Shown one piece after another: positions 1-6,026 of a stretch of DNA of 37,743 nucleotides. The notes under the pieces were generated by a model that was not told the origin of the DNA, made no database searches, and worked only from the letters and a program-made list of their open reading frames with translations. Both the position numbers and the translations under genes were made by a program. The stretch spans positions 1-37,743 of the forward strand of contig JAGGXZ010000020.1 of NCBI GenBank assembly GCA_021162805.1, given 5' to 3'. The DNA comes from Candidatus Poribacteria bacterium (lineage in GTDB: Bacteria > Poribacteria > WGA-4E > B28-G17). Numbering within the stretch: the stretch's first letter is position 1; each line of letters starts with the position of its first letter.

Positions 1-818
1 GGATCAGCGTAGGCAACGAAGCAGTGAAAGCCCTCGGTCGCCCGCCAAGTGAACGTGAAAGGAACTTCCTTCATAGAGGGGATGTCGGCTGTCTTTGACC
101 CGATGACCTTGCCGTCAACCTTCAACTGAACCTTCACCCGTTTCGCATCCAGAGCGCCTGCGTTTCTCACCCTTACCGTTATCGTTACCCTATCCCCTGG
201 CTGAGGATTTCGGGGCTTGAACGAGATCTTCTTCCAGTCATCGTAAAATCCGAGTTCCTGATAACAACCGGCGTATTCAAAGAGTCGGCGAATCTGAAGG
301 TTTGCTATCGGCTGGAGCTTGCCTCGGAAGCTCCACTCACAAAAATCCTTCGCTCCGTAAGCAGGTCTGAGGGCGAAGCCATTACGAAATGCAGGAAGGG
401 GAGCAAAATCCCAAAACCACGGTTTTACATCCTTCCCCACCCACTTCCCCTTCAAAGCAACTTCGCCTCCATTCAGCTCTCTGACCCTGATGTTTCCAAT
501 TTCAAGTATGGGGTCGCCGGCCTTCTTAGGAAGTCTGAATGAGATGGTCACATTTTCGGGATTTTCTACCGAGAACTTAACCTGCACGTTCCAGAAGGGG
601 CCCGAGGAGAGGTCAATACGATAAACCTCCTTGCCATCAACCAGCACGTGGAGAAAATAGGCACCTTTCAAGCGAGGGTATCTCTTTACCAAGCCTTCAT
701 AGCGGTTTCGCTCTTCAAAGGAAAGCACGTACTCTTTCGCTTGAAGGGACGGGGTTAGCATCAGCAGGAGAGATGCCCAGATGACAAGGCAGGCTGATAC
801 CCATGACCTTACCAGCAC
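1..818 (-). CDS. Secreted CARDB-domain protein (3' end beyond window)
   Basis: The minus strand is open from a GTG at 818 to the window edge: 272 codons without a stop, so the C-terminus is missing. A GGGAGG ribosome site lies 8 bases before the GTG. The first 25 or so residues form a signal peptide (hydrophobic run ACLVIWASLLLMLTPSLQA). The middle (about residues 30-150) looks like a beta-rich carbohydrate-binding or jelly-roll region, but I cannot name it. From about residue 205 the pattern PGDRVTITVRVRNAGALDA, followed by a VDGKVIG strand, is typical of CARDB, an immunoglobulin-like fold of bacterial surface proteins. Probable role: exported surface or polysaccharide-binding protein (inference). 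An in-frame ATG inside the signal peptide is a less likely start because it would remove the positively charged n-region. Confidence 0.75.
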   Translation of the reverse strand, partial: MLVRSWVSACLVIWASLLLMLTPSLQAKEYVLSFEERNRYEGLVKRYPRLKGAYFLHVLVDGKEVYRIDLSSGPFWNVQVKFSVENPENVTISFRLPKKAGDPILEIGNIRVRELNGGEVALKGKWVGKDVKPWFWDFAPLPAFRNGFALRPAYGAKDFCEWSFRGKLQPIANLQIRRLFEYAGCYQELGFYDDWKKISFKPRNPQPGDRVTITVRVRNAGALDAKRVKVQLKVDGKVIGSKTADIPSMKEVPFTFTWRATEGFHCFVAYAD

Positions 819-846
819 CGCCGATTACCTCCCGAATTTAGGAGGC

Positions 847-903
847 AGGGCAGGAGGAGTCTCTAAGTTGATTGAGGAATGATCGGCAAACAGCTCCTGC
901 CCT
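847..903. repeat. Perfect 10-bp inverted repeat between DegT and CARDB genes
   Basis: The arms AGGGCAGGAG (847-856) and CTCCTGCCCT (894-903) are perfectly complementary across a 37-base loop. The repeat lies between the stop of the DegT-family gene and the GTG of the CARDB gene, which point the same way. No U-run follows on the minus strand, so it is not a classic intrinsic terminator; it could be an attenuator or mRNA-end stabiliser. The rest of this 140-base spacer holds only the CARDB ribosome site. Confidence 0.4.
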
Positions 904-959
904 TTCCCCCTTCGTTTTGGGGTGTTATGATGTCTCAAATCTTCGTCGCCTGTGACCAC

Positions 960-2237
960 TCAATCGTCCTTGAGAAGCTCATCGGCGTTCTCGGCGACCT
1001 TGCGGAACGCAAGGGCGTGTTCCTCTATGACTTTCGGATAGAACTTCTTGAACCAGGGGATGCTGAAGATGCGCGAGGGCAAAGACTCCGTCACCGGCAA
1101 GCTTCCCTTCGGTTGTCTGACGTCCCTCGATGCGTTCGCTATCCTTGTGGGTTTGCCATGACCGTATACATCCGCCTCGTTCAGCATCGGATGCAGATGA
1201 AGCGGGAAGTTCGCCCCCGGATTACAACTGCTGACACCTTCCGCCCTCACGGCCTCGCAGAACCTCTCAACGCTCAGCCCACCGAGCTCCTCGGGGACAT
1301 AGAGCCCGTGCGGCGCATACCATCCTCCCATCGTGCTTCCCGAGTCCTTAGGCGGACGGTGCGCCCTTATGCCCGGAACACTCTCGAGCAGGTCCCAGAA
1401 GTAGTTCATCGCCCTCTGTATCTCCTCCATCCTCTCCCTGTAGTATTTCAGTTGCACCCTCGCAACAGCCGATGAGATCTGATGCATCCTGTATTTGTAG
1501 CCGCCAAGCGGCAGACCGGCGAACCGCTTCAGCTCGGGTATGGTCAGAACCTCATGCGTCCTCTCATAGTGCCCGAACGCGACCGCCCTCTCGTATATCT
1601 CCCTGTCGTCGGTGATCAGTATCCCCCCTTCCCCTGCGATCAGGGATTTGCCGGACATAAGCGAAAAGGCGGCCACGTGCCCGATCGTGCCGACCAGCCT
1701 TCCCTTGTAGAGTCCGCCGTGGGCATGGGAACAGTCCTCTATGACCTTGATGCCGTGTCTTTCGGCTACCTCCATTATGGGGTCCATGTCGGTTGGATAA
1801 CCGCAGTAGTGGACTACGACTATAGCCTTGGTCCCGTCGGTTATCCTCCTCTCCACGTCCTTGGGGTCGAGAGTTAGAGTGTTGGGATCGACCTCGGCAA
1901 AGACAATCGTGGCGCCGAGCGACAGCGCCGGCAGAGCGGAAGCCCAGTATGTGAGGCTCTGGCAGATTATCTCGTCGCCGACTCCGACCCCGCATCCGAA
2001 CATGGCCGCATGAAGTGCGGCTGTGCCGTTGTTGTGGGCAAGGGCATACTTCACCCCATGCCACTTGGCGAACTCCTCCTCGAACTTCCTGGTCACATCG
2101 GTCCCGGACATCTTCCCCGCCCGCAACACCTCAAGCGCTGCCTCCTCGTCCTCCTTTGTTATGATGGGCCATGAGAAGATGTCTCCCGGGTCGGTCTGGA
2201 CGGCTTTCGGTCCGCCTTTTATCGCCAGCTTGCTCAT
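960..2237 (-). CDS. DegT/DnrJ/EryC1/StrS-family PLP-dependent aminotransferase
   Basis: 425 aa, fold-type I PLP enzyme of the sugar-aminotransferase family. Visible hallmarks are the N-terminal phosphate-cup segment NNGTAALHAA (69-78), the cofactor aspartate in EDCSHAHGG (167-175), and the Schiff-base lysine K197 in LMSGKSLIAGEGG. Members transfer an amino group from glutamate to a keto-sugar nucleotide, or in some subgroups dehydrate or reduce sugars; the substrate is not readable here. I chose the ATG at 2237 because AAAGGAGG lies 9 bases upstream. A start 10 codons earlier would place that ribosome site inside the coding region. It has its own promoter and stands alone, followed by the CARDB gene. 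The variants near the active site and the length are ordinary for the family. Confidence 0.9.
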   Translation of the reverse strand: MSKLAIKGGPKAVQTDPGDIFSWPIITKEDEEAALEVLRAGKMSGTDVTRKFEEEFAKWHGVKYALAHNNGTAALHAAMFGCGVGVGDEIICQSLTYWASALPALSLGATIVFAEVDPNTLTLDPKDVERRITDGTKAIVVVHYCGYPTDMDPIMEVAERHGIKVIEDCSHAHGGLYKGRLVGTIGHVAAFSLMSGKSLIAGEGGILITDDREIYERAVAFGHYERTHEVLTIPELKRFAGLPLGGYKYRMHQISSAVARVQLKYYRERMEEIQRAMNYFWDLLESVPGIRAHRPPKDSGSTMGGWYAPHGLYVPEELGGLSVERFCEAVRAEGVSSCNPGANFPLHLHPMLNEADVYGHGKPTRIANASRDVRQPKGSLPVTESLPSRIFSIPWFKKFYPKVIEEHALAFRKVAENADELLKDD

Positions 2238-2272
2238 CTTCCTCTTCCTCCTTTCTTTCGGCCTCACATATA

Positions 2273-2302
2273 AGATTAGCCCATCGAGGGGGGATTTGTC
2301 AA
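2273..2302 (-). promoter_or_regulatory. Sigma-70 type promoter for the DegT-family gene
   Basis: Minus-strand -35 TTGACA (2297-2302), 18-base spacer, -10 TAATCT (2273-2278). The start codon is at 2237, giving a leader of about 30 bases that contains AAAGGAGG. Confidence 0.65.
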
Positions 2303-2338
2303 GATATTTTGTAAAGTAGATCTTAAACTAACTTTCAC

Positions 2339-2664
2339 TCACAACAGCAGCCTTTGACCTGTGTCCATCTCAAGTGCGCGTCGTTTGTACTCGTAGTCAA
2401 ATCGCTCAGGCTGCCCCGGCTTGGATGGCAGAGGCTTGCGAGTCATGGCTTGAGCCCTTTTTTCAACACCTGGCGCACGGTCTCATGCGAGATGCCCTCT
2501 ATCACTTTCAGCTCCACTAACCTGTCGGCTAACAGTTGCAGGGTCCAGCACTTGCGACCCTCAGGCGGTTCACCTCTGGCTAAGGTTTCCAGGATAGCTT
2601 CTCCTCTCCCATCCAGTTTCTTACGAGCTCCAGGGCGTGGGTCTTCATTGAGGGACCAAGGCAC
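2339..2664 (-). pseudogene. IS630-family transposase remnant, internally deleted and frameshifted
   Basis: Two pieces of one IS630/Tc1-type transposase. The first (2664-2443) carries the end of the N-terminal helix-turn-helix region, including RKCWTLQLLADRLVEL and ISHETVRQVLKK. It stops where the family normally continues LKPW. Overlapping it in another frame (2446-2339, 35 codons) is a piece resembling the region after the first catalytic Asp, with KPLPSKPGQPERFDYEYKR. The segment between them, holding the first DDE residues, is gone, as are the C-terminal half and the N-terminus. No terminal inverted repeats or target duplications were recognised. It cannot encode an active transposase. Confidence 0.75.
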
Positions 2665-2722
2665 ATGGCATGACCTTGATGATGCAGGATCTGATTTTAC
2701 CTCCGGCGACGCGATTTGGAGG

Positions 2723-4000
2723 TTAAATCGGGATCAGATCGCCATGCGCTTCGAGAAGCTCATCCAGGATCCTCCTGGCCGCCTGAGGGGTCGGCACCAA
2801 CGGGTCCGCCATCATTGCCTGAAGGGCGAGCTTATAGCTTCTCTTTGCGGCCGCTTCGGCGATCAACTCCTGCTCGTAGATACGAGGCGCTATGAGCGAG
2901 GCTATGCCCTCGGGGATCTCTCCCACCGATACCCCCTTAACGCCGAACCAGCCGACAACGGCCGGAACCTCAACCACTCCGATCTCCGGCAGGTTCCCTA
3001 TCAACCCTGCATTGGGGAGATTGACGGCATCGAAAAGCCGAGGCGAGCCCTCTACCATCGAGGCTATTATCTCGATCGCCTCCTCGCCGGAGGGACGGAG
3101 GTATTTATCCAGCGGGAACGGCTCCGACTCTGCATCCCTTCTCACCTCCTCCCAGTACTCCCTGCTCTGACCGTAGGGTTTCATGGGCGTGAATCCATAT
3201 CTTCGTATCATATCCCCCGACGTGAGATAATGTGGTAGGAACTCAACTATGTGTCTGTCCCCCGGCACCGGTATGGCGTCGTATATCTCGAAAAGCTCGA
3301 ATGTCACTCGCATCCAGTCCGGGGTTCCCTCAGAACGGATCTTCTCCCTGAGCATATCAAACCCGTTATCCCCATTCACCATGAACCTCAGTATCCAATT
3401 GAAATGGTTTATTCCGGCGGCGAAGACACTGGTCCGTTCTACAGGCACGCTCAGAAATTGAGCCAGAGCTCCCTGTGTGCCCCTGAGGCCGTGGCATAGC
3501 CCTATGGTTTTGATCCTGCTCCCCTTGATGGCCGCCATACAGACCGGTGTGAGGGGGTTGGAGTAGTTTATGAGCCAGGCCTCCGGACAGAGCTCCTCCA
3601 TATCGCGGCATATGGCGAGCGTATGAGGGATAACCCTTAGGGCCCGGGATATCCCCCCTGGCCCCATCGTATCGCCGACCGTTTGGAGTACTCCGTGTTT
3701 CAGAGGTATCTCTATGTCCTTTTCCCATGCCTCTTTGCCTCCGATGGCGATCGTCTGGATGACGAAATTCGCTCCCGGCAGCAGATCTCTCCTCTCGGTT
3801 GAGCTTTCGATCTCGATCTCCGAGTTGCTGTGCTCGGCCATCCTGTGGGCCAAGGCGGATATCAGCTCCAGCGCCTCCTCATCTATGTCGCACAGACCGA
3901 CCGTGAATCCCCTGAGCTTTTCGTTGAGTATGATGTCCGATATCAGTCCTCTTGAGAATACGATGCTTCCGGCACCTATAATGACTATCTTACCCGACAT
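2723..4000 (-). CDS. Glycoside hydrolase family 4 (alpha-glucosidase/galactosidase-like)
   Basis: 425 aa. GH4 enzymes cleave glycosides by an unusual oxidation-elimination mechanism that needs NAD+ and a divalent metal. The N-terminal Rossmann motif is VIIGAGSIVFSRGL (6-19), the acidic residue after beta-2 is in LCDID (36-40), and the family blocks INYSNP (144-149), LCHG (168-171, metal-ligand Cys) and GINHF (196-200, metal-ligand His) are all intact. Substrate (alpha-galactoside, galacturonide or 6-phospho-glucoside) cannot be assigned by eye. The ATG at 4000 follows GAGGTGG by 5 bases; a GTG three codons upstream overlaps that site and is less likely. It lies 10 bases after the short DUF5694-like gene, so the two are probably co-transcribed. 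Confidence 0.9.
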   Translation of the reverse strand: MSGKIVIIGAGSIVFSRGLISDIILNEKLRGFTVGLCDIDEEALELISALAHRMAEHSNSEIEIESSTERRDLLPGANFVIQTIAIGGKEAWEKDIEIPLKHGVLQTVGDTMGPGGISRALRVIPHTLAICRDMEELCPEAWLINYSNPLTPVCMAAIKGSRIKTIGLCHGLRGTQGALAQFLSVPVERTSVFAAGINHFNWILRFMVNGDNGFDMLREKIRSEGTPDWMRVTFELFEIYDAIPVPGDRHIVEFLPHYLTSGDMIRRYGFTPMKPYGQSREYWEEVRRDAESEPFPLDKYLRPSGEEAIEIIASMVEGSPRLFDAVNLPNAGLIGNLPEIGVVEVPAVVGWFGVKGVSVGEIPEGIASLIAPRIYEQELIAEAAAKRSYKLALQAMMADPLVPTPQAARRILDELLEAHGDLIPI

Positions 4001-4010
4001 GTTGTCCACC

Positions 4011-4280
4011 TCAACTATTAGATTTCAGATATTTCAAAGGGCTTTCCAAGATGTAATACCCGGATTCCTTTGCAAACTGCTGAACCAACCAGACATGGCC
4101 AGCCCCAATAATCAACAGGATACGATCGCCCGGCTCCGTGATCCAGGTCAGATTTACGAAGATCTTGAGATTCCTGCCGTACCAGTATTGAACCCAATCC
4201 GCTCCAGGATACAGGTCATCTTTCCCAAATTCGGGCATATGATAGCTGCCTAGGATCATAAATCTAGGTTTTCTAACCAT
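4011..4280 (-). CDS. Short DUF5694-like protein, apparently internally deleted
   Basis: 89 aa. The N-terminal 15 residues (KPRFMILGSYHM) resemble the first beta-strand of DUF5694 proteins. The last 60 or so (RNLKIFVNL, GDRILLIIGAGH, then a leucine-rich end with ESPLKYL) resemble the C-terminus of the same family, which has a TraB/PrgY-like GxxH core. Full family members are about 250 aa, so roughly 160 residues in the middle appear to be missing while the frame is kept. Start ATG 4280 has GGGGGAAG in front. It is followed after 10 bases by the GH4 gene. It may be a decaying gene rather than a functional protein; the family assignment is from memory of the motif pattern. Confidence 0.5.
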   Translation of the reverse strand: MVRKPRFMILGSYHMPEFGKDDLYPGADWVQYWYGRNLKIFVNLTWITEPGDRILLIIGAGHVWLVQQFAKESGYYILESPLKYLKSNS

Positions 4281-4395
4281 GATCTTCCCCCTATCTGTTT
4301 CTGTTTATCCCTGTCTCACATCTGAAGTTACCTCAGAAGCACGGCCGGTTTGAGCGACCATGCGAGCAGTTGTGTAAGTCGCCGGACCATAGGTT

Positions 4396-4779
4396 CTAAC
4401 CATATCTGCCGGGATGAAGCGCGGGCATCTTCACCGCCCCTACGCTCTTGCCATACCGCTTACTTAATTCCCTATAGCTCTCACCGCTTAACCGACCCCA
4501 CAGCATCCCTCTATCATCCTCACACAATCCCTCCATCGCATCATAAAATATCTCCTCCGCTTCCCTCCTCAAAAGCTCATCCTCAAATGACCTCTCATCC
4601 GGTATCTCCTCTTCCAGCTCCTCTATCGAGATGACCTGGAGATCCCTTCTCCTTCTGAGCGACCATCTTCCTGGCTGGGATCGTTTCGGGATACCGGTAG
4701 GATTAAAGGCGATATCATCGGTCCTGCATTGGAGGAAGGGGAATGGGAGATCATGACCGATGAGGCTCCTTCCGGACAC
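4396..4779 (-). pseudogene. ECF/sigma-70 region 4 remnant
   Basis: 127-codon open frame. From about residue 40 it reads like the linker and region 4 of an ECF sigma factor: RRRRDLQVISIEEL, then a helical acidic stretch, then LSGESYRELSKRYGKSVGAVKM, the recognition helix-turn-helix that binds the -35 element. Region 2 (core binding and -10 recognition) is absent, replaced by unrelated sequence. The expected Arg-rich end after GAVKM is also lost. The only upstream start is a GTG at 4779 without a clear ribosome site. It sits in a cluster of other broken genes and element remnants, so decay is the simplest reading. Confidence 0.5.
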
Positions 4780-4890
4780 TCACATTTTCATCTGGGGCCT
4801 TATAGGAACCTGAACGGTTAAGTTCTCGAGTGGCTGAGGCGGGCGAGTAACGTATAAGGTGCTTTTCCCCATCGCTGCTCGCCCTGTCTC

Positions 4891-5137
4891 TGACATCCTC
4901 CCACGGCTAAAGCACGTGGGGTTCCCACAGGGAACTTTAAAGGTTGGGGGTTAACTATACTCCGTCGAAGTATAGTCCTTTACCCCATCGGGCCGGGAAC
5001 CGGCGTTCCCAGTCTGGCCATTAGGCCGGGCGGTATCAGGCCCCCCTTGCCGCAAGAGACATGCTCCTACGGCAGCGATGTTAATAGCTGCATTGCGGTC
5101 CGCTGCATACTTTCATCCCACCCTTAAAAGGATGGGC
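4891..5137 (-). mobile_element. IS200/IS605-type element remnant (3' end and hairpins)
   Basis: The minus strand carries the C-terminal end of tnpB followed by the GGAACCCCACG...CGTGGGAGGATGTCA arrangement typical of the right end of these elements. Its hairpin has arms CCCACG/CGTGGG at 4900-4920. On the other side, 5117-5136 forms a second near-perfect hairpin (9-bp arms with one G.U pair, TT loop). Almost the whole tnpB frame is missing between them, so this is a deletion derivative. The 110 bases beyond it (4780-4890) hold only a 7-bp inverted repeat, GGGCGAG/CTCGCCC (4841-4847 and 4878-4884). In intact elements the right-end region specifies the guide RNA used by TnpB. Confidence 0.65.
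4951..5112 (-). pseudogene. tnpB: tnpB C-terminal fragment
   Basis: 53 codons, opened by a stop at 5113-5115 and ended by TAA at 4951. It begins KYAADRNAAINIAAVGACLL, matching the last RuvC block of TnpB (D-R-x-N-A-A-x-N-I) where the final catalytic Asp sits, and then has the Gly/Pro/Thr-rich tail these proteins often carry. The rest of TnpB, including the zinc-binding CxxC pairs and the other RuvC acids, is missing. Confidence 0.65.
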
Positions 5138-5166
5138 TTTCCCGGCGGCTCTCGTAACGGTGAGGA

Positions 5167-5466
5167 TTAAGCCTCCTCGGCCTCCTTCTCCAGCTCCTCC
5201 TTGGTCTTTTTAAACGTCTCCTTCCCCGCCTCGACGGCGGCCTTGACGGTGGTCTTGATCTCGTCGACCGCCTCCTCTAAGGTCTCCTTGGCGGTCTCTA
5301 CCTTGTTGATCGCCTTCTCCTTAACGTCGAGGGTCGTCTCTTTGATCTTTCTACGCGTCTCCCCGCCGGAAGATGGGGCGAACAGCAGGGTTAATCCTGC
5401 CCCGATCAGTCCGCCGGCGATAAATGCGATGAATATCGCCGTGCCACATCCCTTTCCCTCATCCAT
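5167..5466 (-). CDS. YtxH-domain membrane protein
   Basis: 99 aa. One N-terminal membrane segment (GTAIFIAFIAGGLIGAGLTLLFAP, about residues 8-31) is followed by SSGGETRRKIKE, the pattern of the YtxH/GvpP family, then a long charged amphipathic helix rich in Lys and Glu to the end. These proteins are stress- or envelope-associated with no enzymatic activity known. ATG 5466 is preceded by GGAGGTG; a GTG five codons upstream overlaps that site. Its ATG comes one base after the stop of the DUF948-like gene, so the pair is translated together. Confidence 0.8.
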   Translation of the reverse strand: MDEGKGCGTAIFIAFIAGGLIGAGLTLLFAPSSGGETRRKIKETTLDVKEKAINKVETAKETLEEAVDEIKTTVKAAVEAGKETFKKTKEELEKEAEEA

Positions 5467-5467
5467 A

Positions 5468-5932
5468 TCATTCACCTCCACCTTTCCTTTTTGCCCTTAT
5501 TTTGGAGATCTCCTCTGCCACGACCGATCCGCCGGCCTTCAACGCCCTCCAGAAGCTGATGATCTCCACGGCCGGTTCGAACAGCTTATCCCTGTAGAAC
5601 TTGGCTTTATCTATCGTTTCGTCCGAGAACTGGGCGGCCTTTTCGGCGGTCATCTCGATCCTGCTGACAACCTCCCCAATCCGTTCCGTCATCTGTCTGA
5701 GGTTCCCCGCCATGGGCTCCACCTGAGCCGATATAGCTGAGATGGTCTCGTCGACGTTTTTAATGGTCTCCTCGACCTTCGGTATCTCCCCCTTGATCTC
5801 CTCAACGGTCTGCCGCACGGAATCGATCGTGTTTTTTATCCTGGGCAACAGGGCCAAGGTGAGATAGAGCACAAGCCCTATTAGCGCCAAGAGGCACAGT
5901 ATAGCGCATACTATCAGGATACCGATTAGCAT
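5468..5932 (-). CDS. DUF948-like single-pass coiled-coil protein
   Basis: 154 aa. A strongly hydrophobic N-terminal helix (residues 2-29) is followed by a long heptad-like helix with repeated TVEEIKGEIPKVEETIKNVD-type segments (about 35-115), like DUF948 and chemoreceptor-type coiled coils. The C-terminus is basic (KIRAKRKGGGE). Probably a membrane-anchored structural or stress protein; no catalytic motif is visible. GGGAGAGTGAG precedes the ATG. It is paired with the YtxH gene (one-base gap), a combination often seen in Firmicutes and other phyla. Confidence 0.7.
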   Translation of the reverse strand: MLIGILIVCAILCLLALIGLVLYLTLALLPRIKNTIDSVRQTVEEIKGEIPKVEETIKNVDETISAISAQVEPMAGNLRQMTERIGEVVSRIEMTAEKAAQFSDETIDKAKFYRDKLFEPAVEIISFWRALKAGGSVVAEEISKIRAKRKGGGE

Positions 5933-5953
5933 CTCACTCTCCCAAATCCTTTT

Positions 5954-5999
5954 AGCTCTCAGCTATTAGCTACCAGCTTTAACTGAATGCTGATAGCTG
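5954..5999. repeat. Degenerate AGCT 'phrase' repeat
   Basis: The spacer between alaS and the DUF948-like gene repeats AGCT every 7-10 bases (AGCTCTCAGCTATTAGCT, then CCAGCTT and ATAGCTG). Part of it can fold: on the minus strand GCTATCAGC pairs with GCTGGTAGC with one wobble. No promoter was recognised in the spacer. Confidence 0.5.
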
Positions 6000-6026
6000 C
6001 CGATCGCTCTTTAATATTATTTCGGC

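Noticed and set aside
2354-3238. 294-codon plus-strand frame over GH4 and the IS630 remnant
   Set aside because: Antisense to a clear GH4 gene, with no recognisable domain and no ribosome site.
4350-4634. 94-codon plus-strand frame rich in Ser and His
   Set aside because: Antisense to the sigma remnant, low complexity, no ribosome site.
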